Notes: generated by a model not told the origin, from the sequence alone. Numbered from the stretch's first letter, positions 27,931-37,258 are shown. The stretch: DNA of 64,000 bases from Nostoc sp. 'Peltigera membranacea cyanobiont' N6 (GCF_002949735.1 NZ_CP026681.1:3982501-4046500); one strand, 5' to 3'. Program-made: numbers and translations.

Positions 27931-28546
27931 AATTTAGGAATGGTATCAAAAGTCACGACACTCCTCAAATTTTAGCTAAATAGTGGTGATTCACCGAACT
28001 GAGATATTCTTCTATCACTTTCGCCAGAGAATAATCTAGAATGTTGCTGAAATCTCGGCACAGAAATATTGATAGGTAAAATAAGCGTTTCTCTTTGTTT
28101 TCCAGAGTCACTCATTTGAATGCAAAAATAATTCCTGGGATAGAATTTGTTTTACTCTTATGGTAGAAGTTAAATAAAAAACTAGATGTTATCTTAAATT
28201 TAAGGATGACAGAATAATTCACAATAAGTAATTAAAATCTATGATGCAAGTGAATATAGTTTTATTTTAAACCTTGCTTTTTTTGGGCAAGCGGCTCTAG
28301 TCGTAGGTTCTTAATCATAAATAAGTAATTACTAATTCTGAATTAGTTTGGGTATGACAAATATTCATGTGTTATGGAAGCATCAAATGCGTTTAGTTTT
28401 TCTCCAACACTTCCAACACAAAATAGGTGAAAGAATCCTCAATCTATACTATTTATCCAAATTTACCTAACCTAGCACTGGATTGAGTAGAAAATATCAG
28501 TTTTGAACATCAATCAACCACAGAAATCTAAAACATAAAAGGAACC
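27931..28546. other. Divergent gap between the ethylene-receptor-like kinase and the WGxxGxxG protein
   Basis: About 615 AT-rich bases between divergent genes. A short stem CTTGC, seven T, GGGCAAG is visible at 28275-28294. I see no ORF with a family signature. The gap must hold the promoters of both flanking genes. Confidence 0.4.
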
Positions 28547-29359
28547 ATGACTATAAAGCCTTTTGATTTATCTAAAACTGTTTTGGCTACTGTCTTTGCC
28601 ATCAGTTTCGCCTCTGTATCCTTACCTTCTTCTGTTTTTGCCCAAAGTGGAGGCTCCGGTAGCGGAGGTTCTAGTGGTGGTAGTAGCTCAGGTACTGGAA
28701 GCTCAGGCAGTGGAAGTACAGGTACTGGAAGCTCAGGCAGTGGAACTACAGGTACTGGAACCACAGGCAGTGGAACTACAGGCACTGGAACCACAGGCAC
28801 TGGAACCACAGGCACTGGAACCACAGGCACTGGAACTACAGGCACTGGAACTACAGGTACTGGAACCACAGGTACTGATTCCACAGGCACTGGTATAAAT
28901 GGCAGTGGAACTACAGGTACTGGAACCACAGGTACTGGTATAAATGGCAGTGGAACTACAGGTACTGGAACTACAGGCACTGATTCCACAGGCAGTGGAA
29001 GTACAGGTACTGGAACCACAGGCACTGGAACTACAGGTACTGGAACTACAGGCACTGATTCCACAGGCAGTGGAAGTACAGGTACTGGAACCACAGGTAC
29101 TGGAACTACAGGTACTGGAACCACAGGTACTGATTCCACAGGTACTGGCACTACAAGTACTGGAACCACAGGTACTGATTCCACAGGTACTAATAGGAAT
29201 ACAGGTGTCACAGCTTCCGAAAGAACTAGCGATCGCGGTTTCGATTGGGGTTGGCTGGGTTTATTTGGTCTACTCGGTTTAGGCGGTCTGGCTCGTAATC
29301 GCGATAAAGTCCGAGCTTATAACGATCCCAATGAAGTAACAGGTACTCGTTCTAGATAG
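28547..29359 (+). CDS. Secreted low-complexity TGTTG-repeat protein with WGxxGxxG-CTERM
   Basis: The protein has 270 residues. A signal peptide of about 32 residues ends in SSVFAQ. Residues ~34-220 are almost only Gly, Thr and Ser, arranged as pentapeptides of the type TGTTG with variants TGTDS and TGING. The C-terminus RGFDWGWLGLFGLLGLGGLA followed by RNRDK is the WGxxGxxG-CTERM motif, a hydrophobic anchor/sorting tail seen in cyanobacteria. No catalytic domain is present, so a cell-surface, sheath or linker protein is likely. The DNA is a 15-bp tandem repeat, so the other frames are open too (a Val-Pro frame on the minus strand, a Leu-Glu-Pro-Gln frame on the plus strand); these are artefacts. 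AAGGAA precedes the ATG. Confidence 0.85.
   Translation: MTIKPFDLSKTVLATVFAISFASVSLPSSVFAQSGGSGSGGSSGGSSSGTGSSGSGSTGTGSSGSGTTGTGTTGSGTTGTGTTGTGTTGTGTTGTGTTGTGTTGTGTTGTDSTGTGINGSGTTGTGTTGTGINGSGTTGTGTTGTDSTGSGSTGTGTTGTGTTGTGTTGTDSTGSGSTGTGTTGTGTTGTGTTGTDSTGTGTTSTGTTGTDSTGTNRNTGVTASERTSDRGFDWGWLGLFGLLGLGGLARNRDKVRAYNDPNEVTGTRSR
28690..29195 (+). repeat. 15-bp tandem coding repeat (GGNACTGGAACYACA)
   Basis: More than 30 units of 15 bases run head to tail inside the gene for the WGxxGxxG protein, with blocks that are themselves repeated (for example the TGTDSTGSGSTGTG segment). Larger duplications suggest recent slippage or recombination. Copy number is likely to vary between strains. Confidence 0.9.
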
Positions 29360-29461
29360 TATTCACCACACTGTCAACTTCAGATTAGACTAGTAGGGGC
29401 ACAATATATTGATATTGGCCCCTATAATTACATCCCAGTTTGCTCAAGTGGAGCAACTGTC

Positions 29462-31507
29462 TTACCCAATGAAGATTACATTTGCCAAAACTTGGATTTT
29501 TGTTAGCGCCCGCACAAGACGTTGAGCTTGATGTTTATAAAGTGGTATTGGCAATACTCCAGGCAAATTATTCATCCATTGCCTAGCAGTAGCTAAACTA
29601 CATCCCGTAATCAAGACGATTTCTTCAGCGCCATACATAACAGCATTTGTAGTCAGAGCTTTTTCAATCTGCACGCTCCATTGGCGAGGCAGCATTTCAC
29701 CCCATTCAATTCGCTGCAAACTAGTGCTTGTGGCTAAAACAATCAAGCGATCGCCAGCATAAAGCTTAACATCATACCAGGGCATCAAGGAATAATTATC
29801 TCGCCGATATTTTTGGTAGAGAATCGGCACAACACTGTAGCCAGATGCGATTTCAGATAGAAGCAACCCATTGAGGGTATCACCTTCTTCAATCTTGTAT
29901 TCCGTCACCATGACTATTTGCTCGCTCAAGTGAAACAAGCTCAAAACATTTTCCCCAAAGGCAGCACAAGCAAAGACTTCCGCCGATAAAGCCGCGCCAC
30001 ACAAAACTTGAGCATAGGGAAACAGAGGAGCGATATTATCACTAAAATGACGATCTTGAGAGCGGATAATCAAGCTTGTGGCGGGGTTTATTGCATGAAC
30101 CATCAAACCAATTTCCAGATTTTCCATATTATCGTCCCCCACTAAAATGATGCTTTTAGCACGGGAGAGATTCACATTAGTCAGTGCTTCGGTAGTATTG
30201 CCAATAATCAGGGGCATATCTGGTAAAGTATCTTGGTCGAGAGTGGTAGTATGAATTCCCACTAACGGCTGATTAAGTTCTTGCAAAAGAGCAGCAACTT
30301 TCTGTCCCAAACGATTTAAGCCAATAATCACTACATGGTTGCGTTGTGGTATGGGAGGACGAGAATTGAAAAACTGGAATCTGGAAGTGACAAGAGCATC
30401 AGTCACCAGTGCATATAATACTCCCACGAAAGCTTGACCTGTTAACGTGAGTCCCAGGCTAAAGAACCGCAACCACCAAGGGATACGATCTGAAGGTTCA
30501 GATTGCGATCTAAATTCAACACCGCCAAATAAATCTCCGTATCCTCCCAAGAGCAACACTGCTGTTGCATAGAAAGCTTCTTGCAGGGTGATTTCAGGAT
30601 AATACAAGCGGTAAAGAATTATTCCAACGAACCACAGGATGAGTACAGTAATCCCATAAATTGTTGCAATTCGCCGAATTTGATTTTGGCTTTGGTAGTA
30701 AGATTGCCAAAATAGTACTATTTTCTGCTTAAGATTCTTCGTTTTGATGCCTTGAAGAAAGTCTTGCCAGTGCCAACTTTGGCGGTAAGATTTATTTGTA
30801 TGTTGCTCAGATAAAGCTAATTCGTATGCAACATCAATGTAAACGAGTGTGTCTCCTACTTGCACTTCTGCTTCTGGGTTCCATTCAAACAATTCTTTGA
30901 GTGGATCGGATGAAACTGTTGTGTGACTTAAGATGCGGCGAGTTGTAAGATTGAGTCTATGTACTGGCTTGCCATTGCACCAGCTATCCTTCGCTTGTAC
31001 TTGGTGCTTGATTACTTGCAATAGTTGCCCTTCTAAGGTAAAATACCCAATGGCTTCAGAACCGAGAGAAGCTAAAGCAAAGGCATGAGCAGAGAGATGG
31101 GTAGGCTCAAAGGCAACAAAATTGCCTAAGTTTTCGGACAAAAGTTTGTTGAAGTTTTGTTTATCAGAACGTACAATCAGCCGAACGTGCGGATTAAGTC
31201 GCCGTGCTGCAAAGGCAGCTTCTATATTTATCCGCTCATTTCTTGTGACTAAAAGTATTGAACGACATTCCCCTATACCCGCCTGCTCTAAAATACTTGG
31301 CTGGCGGCAGTCTCCTACGATCAACTTTTCTAGTAAGCTTGGGACTTCTGGGACTTCCCAATGTTCGAGTTGTACATCGTCAATGGCGTTAACTCTAACA
31401 TCGTACTCCTTTAGGACTGCAATGCAATGTTGCCCTAAACTTTGGAGTCCGCATACTAAGAAAAGGTCTTGGGGTTTTTTAGGATTGGTGCTGGGAGGGG
31501 AATGCAC
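29462..31507 (-). CDS. K+-channel-like membrane protein with two TrkA-N/RCK NAD-binding domains
   Basis: This 681-residue protein has an N-terminal Rossmann TrkA-N domain (residues ~15-130) and a linker domain. Two membrane helices around 285-385 flank a pore loop with GGYGDLFGG, which resembles the TVGYGD K+ filter but with Gly for Thr-Val. A second TrkA-N domain follows (NHVVIIGLNRLGQKVAALL) with a C-terminal TrkA-C-like part. This layout fits a ligand-gated potassium channel or efflux protein with RCK domains on both sides of the pore. The start is a GTG at 31507. It faces the WGxxGxxG gene tail to tail. Confidence 0.8.
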   Translation of the reverse strand: MHSPPSTNPKKPQDLFLVCGLQSLGQHCIAVLKEYDVRVNAIDDVQLEHWEVPEVPSLLEKLIVGDCRQPSILEQAGIGECRSILLVTRNERINIEAAFAARRLNPHVRLIVRSDKQNFNKLLSENLGNFVAFEPTHLSAHAFALASLGSEAIGYFTLEGQLLQVIKHQVQAKDSWCNGKPVHRLNLTTRRILSHTTVSSDPLKELFEWNPEAEVQVGDTLVYIDVAYELALSEQHTNKSYRQSWHWQDFLQGIKTKNLKQKIVLFWQSYYQSQNQIRRIATIYGITVLILWFVGIILYRLYYPEITLQEAFYATAVLLLGGYGDLFGGVEFRSQSEPSDRIPWWLRFFSLGLTLTGQAFVGVLYALVTDALVTSRFQFFNSRPPIPQRNHVVIIGLNRLGQKVAALLQELNQPLVGIHTTTLDQDTLPDMPLIIGNTTEALTNVNLSRAKSIILVGDDNMENLEIGLMVHAINPATSLIIRSQDRHFSDNIAPLFPYAQVLCGAALSAEVFACAAFGENVLSLFHLSEQIVMVTEYKIEEGDTLNGLLLSEIASGYSVVPILYQKYRRDNYSLMPWYDVKLYAGDRLIVLATSTSLQRIEWGEMLPRQWSVQIEKALTTNAVMYGAEEIVLITGCSLATARQWMNNLPGVLPIPLYKHQAQRLVRALTKIQVLANVIFIG

Positions 31508-31541
31508 TTTCTGTTGATGGCAGTATTCGATACCTTGGCTC

Positions 31542-31587
31542 GTAGTAAGGGCTTTAGCCCTATTCTAAGGGCTGAAGCCCTTACTAC
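31542..31587. repeat. Palindromic GTAGTAAGGGCTTTAGCCC repeat, copy 1
   Basis: The element begins GTAGTAAGGGCTTTAGCCC and ends GGGCTGAAGCCCTTACTAC, so nearly all of it can fold as one hairpin. A divergent copy lies at 48326-48371. It is a dispersed non-coding element common in Nostocales genomes. Confidence 0.85.
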
Positions 31588-31683
31588 AAACTTTTAATTA
31601 TTTACGCCCACTTACTCAAGAAGTATAACAACATTCCTATGATATTTGACGACTTCTCACCTGCCTTACTTACCACTTTCTTT

Positions 31684-32454
31684 TCACAGCAAACTAGCAG
31701 AATTGACATCCAAAAATAACGTTGCTTGGGATTGTTGACGGAGAACAGAAGCCGGACAGTCTGTACTTATAGCTCCTTGCAACATTTGTTTTACCACATT
31801 CGCTTTACGTTTTTCTGGAGCCAGACAGATAATTTTTTTAGCTGAACAAATTGCTGAGATGGTTACAGTAAAAGCATACTGTGGAACAGTTTCTAGATTT
31901 GGAAAGTGACCTGTACTTACTTGTTGCTGACGGTTCACTGTATCTAGTTTCACCAGCTTGACACTGTATGGATCTTGGAAATTTGCTACAGATGGATCGT
32001 TAAAAGCCAAATGTCCATTTTCGCCAATACCAAGACAGCATAAGTCTATTGGTTGTGCTTGCAATAGTTTTGTGTAGCGATCGCACTCGTTTAATGGTTG
32101 CAGTGTATCACCTTCTATATAGTGAAACTCTTTAGGAGCAACCCGCTTCTCTACACGTTCTCGCATATAGCGCCGGAAACTCGCAGAATGGTCAGCACTA
32201 ATTCCCAAATATTCATCTAGATGGAACAGAATAATCCGCGACCAATCTACACCACCCAATGCAATCAAAGCATCAAGAAATTTGAGTTGGGAGTTACCTG
32301 TTGCTAACAATACAGCAGCTGTATCTTGTTGTTTGAGAACTTGCTGTAAATGCTTTTGGGCGATTTCGGCAACATCTTCGGCCATTTCGACTTCAGAGTT
32401 ATAAATCTGCACCAGTAAATCATCAACGCGAAAAGAGTTTGTAGCGGTTAGCAT
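31684..32454 (-). CDS. nagB: Glucosamine-6-phosphate deaminase
   Basis: This 256-residue enzyme deaminates and isomerises glucosamine-6-phosphate to fructose-6-phosphate plus ammonia. It has the family blocks LLATGNSQLKFLDAL, FHLDEYLGISADHSASFRRYM and LCCLGIGENGHLAFNDP, where the His/Glu/Asp catalytic residues lie. A late LAPEKRKANVVKQML block follows. The length is normal for NagB. No other amino-sugar genes are next to it; the divergent neighbour is a HAD phosphatase. Confidence 0.93.
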   Translation of the reverse strand: MLTATNSFRVDDLLVQIYNSEVEMAEDVAEIAQKHLQQVLKQQDTAAVLLATGNSQLKFLDALIALGGVDWSRIILFHLDEYLGISADHSASFRRYMRERVEKRVAPKEFHYIEGDTLQPLNECDRYTKLLQAQPIDLCCLGIGENGHLAFNDPSVANFQDPYSVKLVKLDTVNRQQQVSTGHFPNLETVPQYAFTVTISAICSAKKIICLAPEKRKANVVKQMLQGAISTDCPASVLRQQSQATLFLDVNSASLL

Positions 32455-32606
32455 TTGCTTACATAGAAGGTTATCAATAATTCACAAGGCGCTTAGGTCA
32501 CAGTGTAAGTATTCCCCTCTATTGACATAGAACGATCGCTAAGGACAAAAAACGATGTAAACTATGTAGATTAAGTTTACAATTATTTACATTTTACCAA
32601 AAAATC

Positions 32607-33293
32607 ATGCTAGCTGCAATTCTCTTTGACCTCGACGGCACTATTGTCAATACTGACCCCATACACTACCGAGCTTGGCAGGAAATGCTGTCAAATTACA
32701 GCATAGAAATTGACGAAACATTTTATAAATCCCGAATTAGTGGACGCTTAAATCCAGAAATTGTTAAGGATATTCTGCCACAATTATCAACCGTAGAAGG
32801 GCAGAAATTTGCAGACGAAAAAGAGGCGCTTTTCCGCAAACTCGCCTCGAATCTTAAACCATTGGATGGATTTTCTGAACTACTAGCATGGACAGAGACA
32901 CATCAGTTAAAACGGGCATTAGTAACTAATGCTCCTAGATTAAATGCAGAATTTATGCTAGAGGTATTGGGAATAAAAGAAGCTTTCCATACAGTTGTTT
33001 TAGCGGATGATTGTATTGCAGGTAAACCTGACCCTGCACCCTACCTAGCCGCCCTGAATAAATTCGAGATTTCAGCAGAGGAAGCGATCGCATTAGAAGA
33101 CTCTCCCTCTGGAATTCGGGCTGCTGTGGGCGCAGATATCCGCACTATTGGCATCGCTTCCACCCACGATCCGCAAGTTTTACAGTCAGTCGGCGCATTT
33201 ATGGCAATTCCAGATTTTACTGATTTGCAGTTGTGGACATTGCTTAACTCACTTGTTGAGCCAGATTTAAGTGCGATCGCTTCTAACCTATAA
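32607..33293 (+). CDS. HAD-superfamily phosphatase / phosphomutase-like
   Basis: This 228-residue HAD subfamily IA protein has motif I FDLDGTIVNTD, motif II LVTNAP, Lys in AGKPDPAPY and motif III ALEDSPSGIRAA. The helical cap (IHYRAWQEML...SGRLNPE) is like beta-phosphoglucomutase and sugar-phosphate phosphatases. The exact substrate cannot be read. It is divergent from nagB, with about 150 bases between, so a sugar-phosphate role is plausible. Confidence 0.88.
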   Translation: MLAAILFDLDGTIVNTDPIHYRAWQEMLSNYSIEIDETFYKSRISGRLNPEIVKDILPQLSTVEGQKFADEKEALFRKLASNLKPLDGFSELLAWTETHQLKRALVTNAPRLNAEFMLEVLGIKEAFHTVVLADDCIAGKPDPAPYLAALNKFEISAEEAIALEDSPSGIRAAVGADIRTIGIASTHDPQVLQSVGAFMAIPDFTDLQLWTLLNSLVEPDLSAIASNL

Positions 33294-33310
33294 ACGCAAC
33301 ATCTGAGAAT

Positions 33311-33337
33311 GTAGAGACGCGAATTTTTGCATCTCTA
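33311..33337. terminator. Short hairpin between convergent HAD and padR genes
   Basis: GTAGAGACGCG and TGCATCTCTAC can pair around an AATTTT loop. It lies exactly between two convergent genes and may end transcription from both sides, although it also resembles dispersed repeats at 23078-23104 and 38665-38695. Confidence 0.4.
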
Positions 33338-33338
33338 C

Positions 33339-33965
33339 TTATTTTTCCGCCAGAATCGCGTGAATTTCCCGTTTAACTTGCTCTAAAAGCTCACGCACCC
33401 GATTTATTCGCTCCACATTGCCACTACGAGCAACCTGCACCACAACAGCAGCTAACTCTGTTGCAGCATTCCGCAACTCCATAAACTCTTGGGGCTTACC
33501 TTTGACGAAACTTTTGACGGTATCCCAAGGAGAGTCTGAAGTTTCTTGTTGGGAACGTTCTGCTAATAATTGTCTACCCTCATCGGTGATCGTGTAAATC
33601 CGCTTGCCACCTTCTTGTGCGCTCTTGAGATAACCCCCTTCCTCCAGCAATTGGAGTGTTGGATATACAGAGCCAGGACTGAGGCGACGGAAACCACCAT
33701 AACGAGTTTCCATCTCTTTAATCAGGTCGTAACCATGACTAGGATGCTCGGATAACAATTCCAGCAAGATGAACTTGATGTCACCCCGACGAGTGCGATG
33801 TTCATCTCCCCAACCACGACCAAACATTTCATTACCAAAGTGTTTGCCATGCTCTCTACCATGATGCTTATCATGCCTAAACCAAGACCTGAAAAGCAAT
33901 GAATCCTCTTCGCTAACTCCTGCCCATGCAGGTGTTCCAAACCGTGAACGAAAATGTCTAAACAT
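33339..33965 (-). CDS. PadR-family transcriptional repressor
   Basis: This 208-residue protein has a His- and Arg-rich N-terminal extension (FRHDKHHGREHGKHFG), a possible metal site. The winged-helix PadR domain follows (IKFILLELLSEHPSHGYDLIKEM, SPGSVYPTLQLLEEGGYL, GKRIYTITDEGRQLL). The C-terminal helix probably dimerises. It has its own palindromic operator 33-62 bases upstream and so is likely autoregulated. The His-rich tail suggests response to a metal or haem, which is inference. Confidence 0.9.
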   Translation of the reverse strand: MFRHFRSRFGTPAWAGVSEEDSLLFRSWFRHDKHHGREHGKHFGNEMFGRGWGDEHRTRRGDIKFILLELLSEHPSHGYDLIKEMETRYGGFRRLSPGSVYPTLQLLEEGGYLKSAQEGGKRIYTITDEGRQLLAERSQQETSDSPWDTVKSFVKGKPQEFMELRNAATELAAVVVQVARSGNVERINRVRELLEQVKREIHAILAEK

Positions 33966-33997
33966 AAATCAATCTCTAATCAACTTTCTCTACTATA

Positions 33998-34027
33998 CGA
34001 TATATCGGAATATATCGCGATATATCG
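33998..34027. promoter_or_regulatory. PadR operator: two CGATATATCG palindromes
   Basis: Perfect CGATATATCG palindromes sit at 33998-34007 and 34018-34027, two helical turns apart. Between and overlapping them is a perfect 16-bp palindrome, ATATATCGCGATATAT (34010-34025). The cluster lies just upstream of padR and is well placed for autorepression. Confidence 0.75.
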
Positions 34028-34075
34028 GAATAGAATTTTGATGAAGATTTGTAAAGTAAGTAATTGTGTCAACGC

Positions 34076-34996
34076 TTAGGCTGTGCGTAAACGTTCAATA
34101 TCCCTCATCGGTGGCGCACCGAACATCCGGGAATATTCGCGGCTGAACTGTGATTGACTTTCATAACCCACTTGATAGGCTGCATTAGCGGCATCGAATT
34201 TTTCGGCAAGCATCAGGCGACGTGCTTCTAATAGTCTCAATTGCTTTTGATATTGAAGCGGACTCATTGATGTCACTGACTTAAAATGGTGATGAAAAGA
34301 TGAAGGAGACATACTTGCCTGCCTAGCTAGCTCCTCAACCCGCATCGGCTTTGTCAAATCAGCCTTGATGAGTTTTATTACCTCAGCGATGCGCTGCATG
34401 TTGCTGCCAGATGTCGCAATTTGGCGGACAGCTTCGCCCTGTTCGCCCATTAAAAGGCGATAATAGATTTCGCGGATAATCATCGGCGCTAGGATATGAA
34501 TATCCTGTGGCGTATCTAAAAGCCGTGTTAGTCTGATGGCGCAATCGAGCAATGGTGCATTGGCGTTGCTGACAAATAAGCCTCTAACAGAGTTTTCTTT
34601 CTTATCTCTGCCTGGTCTGATTTGGGCAATAAGATCGCAGAGTTGAACTGGGTCTAAATTCAGCTTGAATCCTAAATACGGCTTGTCTGGCGTGGCCTCT
34701 ACAACAAATGCACTTAGCGGTAAATGAACCGAGACAACAAGATATTGAGTCGCGCCATAACAATAGGTTTCCTCACCCAGCAATGCTTCTTTTTTGCCCT
34801 GAACAACTATGGCGAAAATAGGTTCATAAACACCGCATATTGACGTGGAAGCGGAAGATTCCCGCGTAAATTCCAGATGATTTATATCTGTTTTATGGAC
34901 ACCGTTCCCCTTGTCGTCGGTGTAACGGGTTAGTAATGCCGCCAGTTCTTTACACTCATTAATGGCTGCACCGTGCTTTAGTATTTCAATCGTCAT
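34076..34996 (-). CDS. AraC-family transcriptional regulator with cupin-like N-terminus
   Basis: This 306-residue regulator has an N-terminal AraC_N (cupin-like) domain with EPIFAIVVQGKKEALLGEE and YLVVSVHLPL. The C-terminal double helix-turn-helix reads RVEELARQASMSPSSFHHHFKSVTSMSPLQYQKQLRL and AAYQVGYESQSQFSREYSRMFG. It is divergent from an SDR dehydrogenase 266 bases away, a common regulator-target pair, so it may activate that gene in response to an aldehyde or similar small molecule. Confidence 0.92.
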   Translation of the reverse strand: MTIEILKHGAAINECKELAALLTRYTDDKGNGVHKTDINHLEFTRESSASTSICGVYEPIFAIVVQGKKEALLGEETYCYGATQYLVVSVHLPLSAFVVEATPDKPYLGFKLNLDPVQLCDLIAQIRPGRDKKENSVRGLFVSNANAPLLDCAIRLTRLLDTPQDIHILAPMIIREIYYRLLMGEQGEAVRQIATSGSNMQRIAEVIKLIKADLTKPMRVEELARQASMSPSSFHHHFKSVTSMSPLQYQKQLRLLEARRLMLAEKFDAANAAYQVGYESQSQFSREYSRMFGAPPMRDIERLRTA

Positions 34997-35262
34997 GCTG
35001 GCTTTTTGACTGATTTAATCATTCTGATTCGCTGATTATAGAAAATATCGATCCTTTTATGAAAGATGTTTTTGGAGAATTAGGCAATAATCTGCGATAT
35101 TTGTGTATTTAAAAATCGGTTTTTAATCCATATTATGAACACATGCCAAAGGATAAGGCAATTATCAAAATTGTCTGGTAACGGGATTGGGCAGAGGACT
35201 GGGCAAAAATACTGCTTTGACTCTTGTCAAAAAAGGTTTGGTGAATAGAAAGGAAAATAATC

Positions 35263-35997
35263 ATGTCAAACGTAGAAAACAAAGTTATTGTCATTACTGG
35301 AGCTAGTAGCGGAATCGGTGAAGCCACTGCTAAACTGCTGGCCAAAAACGGCGCAAAAGTTGTTTTGGGCGCACGGCGTACAGAAAAGCTAGAAAAGATT
35401 GTTGAGGATATCCGCAAGGAAGGCGGCACAGCAGAATTCAAAGCTGTAGATGTCGCCAATCGTGAGGAGATGAAAGCCTTCATTCACTTTGCCAAAGATA
35501 AGTTTGGCCGCGTCGATGTTATCTATAACAATGCAGGTATTATGCCTCTATCCCCGATGAATGCGTTGAAAGTCGAGGAGTGGGATAACATGATTAACGT
35601 GAATATCCACGGCGTTTTGAATGGCATAGCTGCTGGTCTACCGATTATGGAAGCACAAGGCGGGGGACAATTTATCAATACCGCGTCTATCGGCGCACAT
35701 GTGGTTGTGCCTACTGGTGCGGTGTACTGTGCGACAAAATATGCTGTTTGGGCGATATCCGAAGGATTGCGTCAGGAATCAAAAAATATCCGCGTCACAA
35801 CAATATCCCCTGGTGTGGTTGAGACTGAACTCGGCTCTGATATCACAGAGGAGTCTGCAAAAGGTGCTTTGAAAGAATTCCGTAAAACCGCATTGACTGC
35901 TGATGCGATCGCTAGAGCCGTATTATATGCCATATCACAACCGGATGATGTTGATGTTAATGAAGTGATTGTCCGCCCTACAGCAAGTGCATTCTAA
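35263..35997 (+). CDS. Short-chain dehydrogenase/reductase
   Basis: This 244-residue SDR has the NAD(P)-binding TGASSGIG, the NNAG motif (IYNNAGIMPLSP), the catalytic Ser in NTASIGAH and the YCATK catalytic Tyr-Lys pair. Arg residues after the first strand (GARRTEK) favour NADP. The length is normal for the classical family. Its substrate is unknown. It is probably controlled by the divergent AraC regulator. Confidence 0.92.
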   Translation: MSNVENKVIVITGASSGIGEATAKLLAKNGAKVVLGARRTEKLEKIVEDIRKEGGTAEFKAVDVANREEMKAFIHFAKDKFGRVDVIYNNAGIMPLSPMNALKVEEWDNMINVNIHGVLNGIAAGLPIMEAQGGGQFINTASIGAHVVVPTGAVYCATKYAVWAISEGLRQESKNIRVTTISPGVVETELGSDITEESAKGALKEFRKTALTADAIARAVLYAISQPDDVDVNEVIVRPTASAF

Positions 35998-36036
35998 TCC
36001 TGGCGGGATATGGTGACAAAATAAAAGCTCTAAAAT

Positions 36037-36068
36037 AGCCTCTGGTTGATATAAATAAACCAGAGGCT
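36037..36068. terminator. Bidirectional hairpin terminator
   Basis: A perfect 11-bp stem, AGCCTCTGGTT and AACCAGAGGCT, with a 10-base AT loop. It lies between the convergent SDR and COP23 genes. T-rich sequence follows on the plus strand. Confidence 0.7.
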
Positions 36069-36087
36069 GATTTCAATTTCTTATTAC

Positions 36088-36873
36088 CTACCGGAAATTG
36101 CGAGGATTCAAGCGAACAGAGTTAGGTTGGGACTGACGACCAATTGCCACTCCATTGCGGAGGTTATTTGCAGTACCGCCATCTTTGCGATCGAGGAAAG
36201 GTTTGAGATTAATGCCACCTCTATATGAACTAACTCGATTATTGCCACTGCCTAAAAGTGTGCGTCCTAAATTATATAATTCACTTCCCCCACTACTGCG
36301 ATCGCCATAAGTGTTAACGGCTATAGTTTGCTGTCCGTTATCAGCAGTAGTCAAATTCTGAAAAATGCTATTGCGGATGACAACGGGATCTTTACCACGC
36401 GGTACTGTCAGCACAATTCTACAGCTTGGGTTAGCTTCAGTTGTGACGCAGACAACATTTTCGTTATTTTCTACAGATGTCTGGAGTTCTTGTAAACCAT
36501 CTGGACGATAAAGTTCTAAACGACTGGCAATTGCTGCACAACGCTTTTGTGCGTCCCAACCACCACCCAAAGCCGCAGGTGCAGCCCAAGGAAAAAATTG
36601 TCCTGACTGACTTTGTGGCTGATACATAACGGTAGACTGACCGTTGTAAGTCTGACAGCTAAACCGAGTTGTACCGTCAGATGAGGGTGAAGTTGGTATA
36701 CCTGTTGATGTGTCTATTGGAACTGATGACCCACCTGATGGCACTGTTGGTACTACTACACCACCACTATCATCGCCAGTAGAATCATATTGCGCCATTG
36801 CTGCCGAATTGCCCAGACACAAAGATAAGCCAATACTGCCCAAAGATATCAATCGCAACAGTTGTGATGACAT
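36088..36873 (-). CDS. COP23-domain secreted protein
   Basis: This 261-residue protein has an N-terminal signal peptide (LRLISLGSIGLSLCLGNSAAMA). A Ser/Thr/Gly-rich linker follows. The COP23 (circadian oscillating protein) domain contains FSCQTYNGQSTVMYQ, a WDAQKRCAAIASRLE helix, NENVVCVTTEANPSCRIVLTV and an RNSIFQNL block. Four Cys residues are likely paired in two disulphides. The C-terminus is basic and disordered. The domain's function is unknown; it is membrane- or periplasm-associated in cyanobacteria. Confidence 0.85.
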   Translation of the reverse strand: MSSQLLRLISLGSIGLSLCLGNSAAMAQYDSTGDDSGGVVVPTVPSGGSSVPIDTSTGIPTSPSSDGTTRFSCQTYNGQSTVMYQPQSQSGQFFPWAAPAALGGGWDAQKRCAAIASRLELYRPDGLQELQTSVENNENVVCVTTEANPSCRIVLTVPRGKDPVVIRNSIFQNLTTADNGQQTIAVNTYGDRSSGGSELYNLGRTLLGSGNNRVSSYRGGINLKPFLDRKDGGTANNLRNGVAIGRQSQPNSVRLNPRNFR

Positions 36874-37258
36874 AAATCATCCTCCAGTAAAAACAAGTAA
36901 GGAATTGATAGTTTAAGTGACGAATAATTCTATTTTTTGATTCATCAAAAACGTTATTTTTTTCTTTTATTTCTTTTTTATCTGGCAGTAGCTTTTTAGC
37001 TGTACTTGAATTTCTGCATAATACCCCACTCCTTCAAAATTCGTTTCATACTGAAACTTACTTATGCAAAAGTGTAGTTTTTACTACTTTTATGAAGAAA
37101 TAGCAAAATACAGATAAAGCGATCGCACTTAGCACGTAATTTTTGCTTAAACTAAGTTAGGACTTACACAAAATTGTCTCAAAAACCTGATTTGTCGTAG
37201 CGGTAATTCATGAATTACCGCTACTTCAGAACTTTTTTGCGTAAGTCCTGTAAGTAAC
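36874..37258. other. Gap between the COP23 and Uma2 genes
   Basis: About 385 bases. It holds a dispersed hairpin at 37194-37226 (TCGTAGCGGTAATTCATG and CATGAATTACCGCTA pairing), flanked by AGGACTTAC and GTAAGTCCT inverted repeats at 37160 and 37241. This is a nested palindromic element. No gene is seen. Confidence 0.5.

Noticed and set aside
28528..29211. Open frame on the minus strand of Val-Pro repeats, and Leu-Glu-Pro-Gln frames on the plus strand, opposite or overlapping the TGTTG protein
   Set aside because: They arise because a 15-bp repeat without stops is open in several frames. Only the plus-strand frame at 28547 has a signal peptide, a CTERM motif and a ribosome-binding site.
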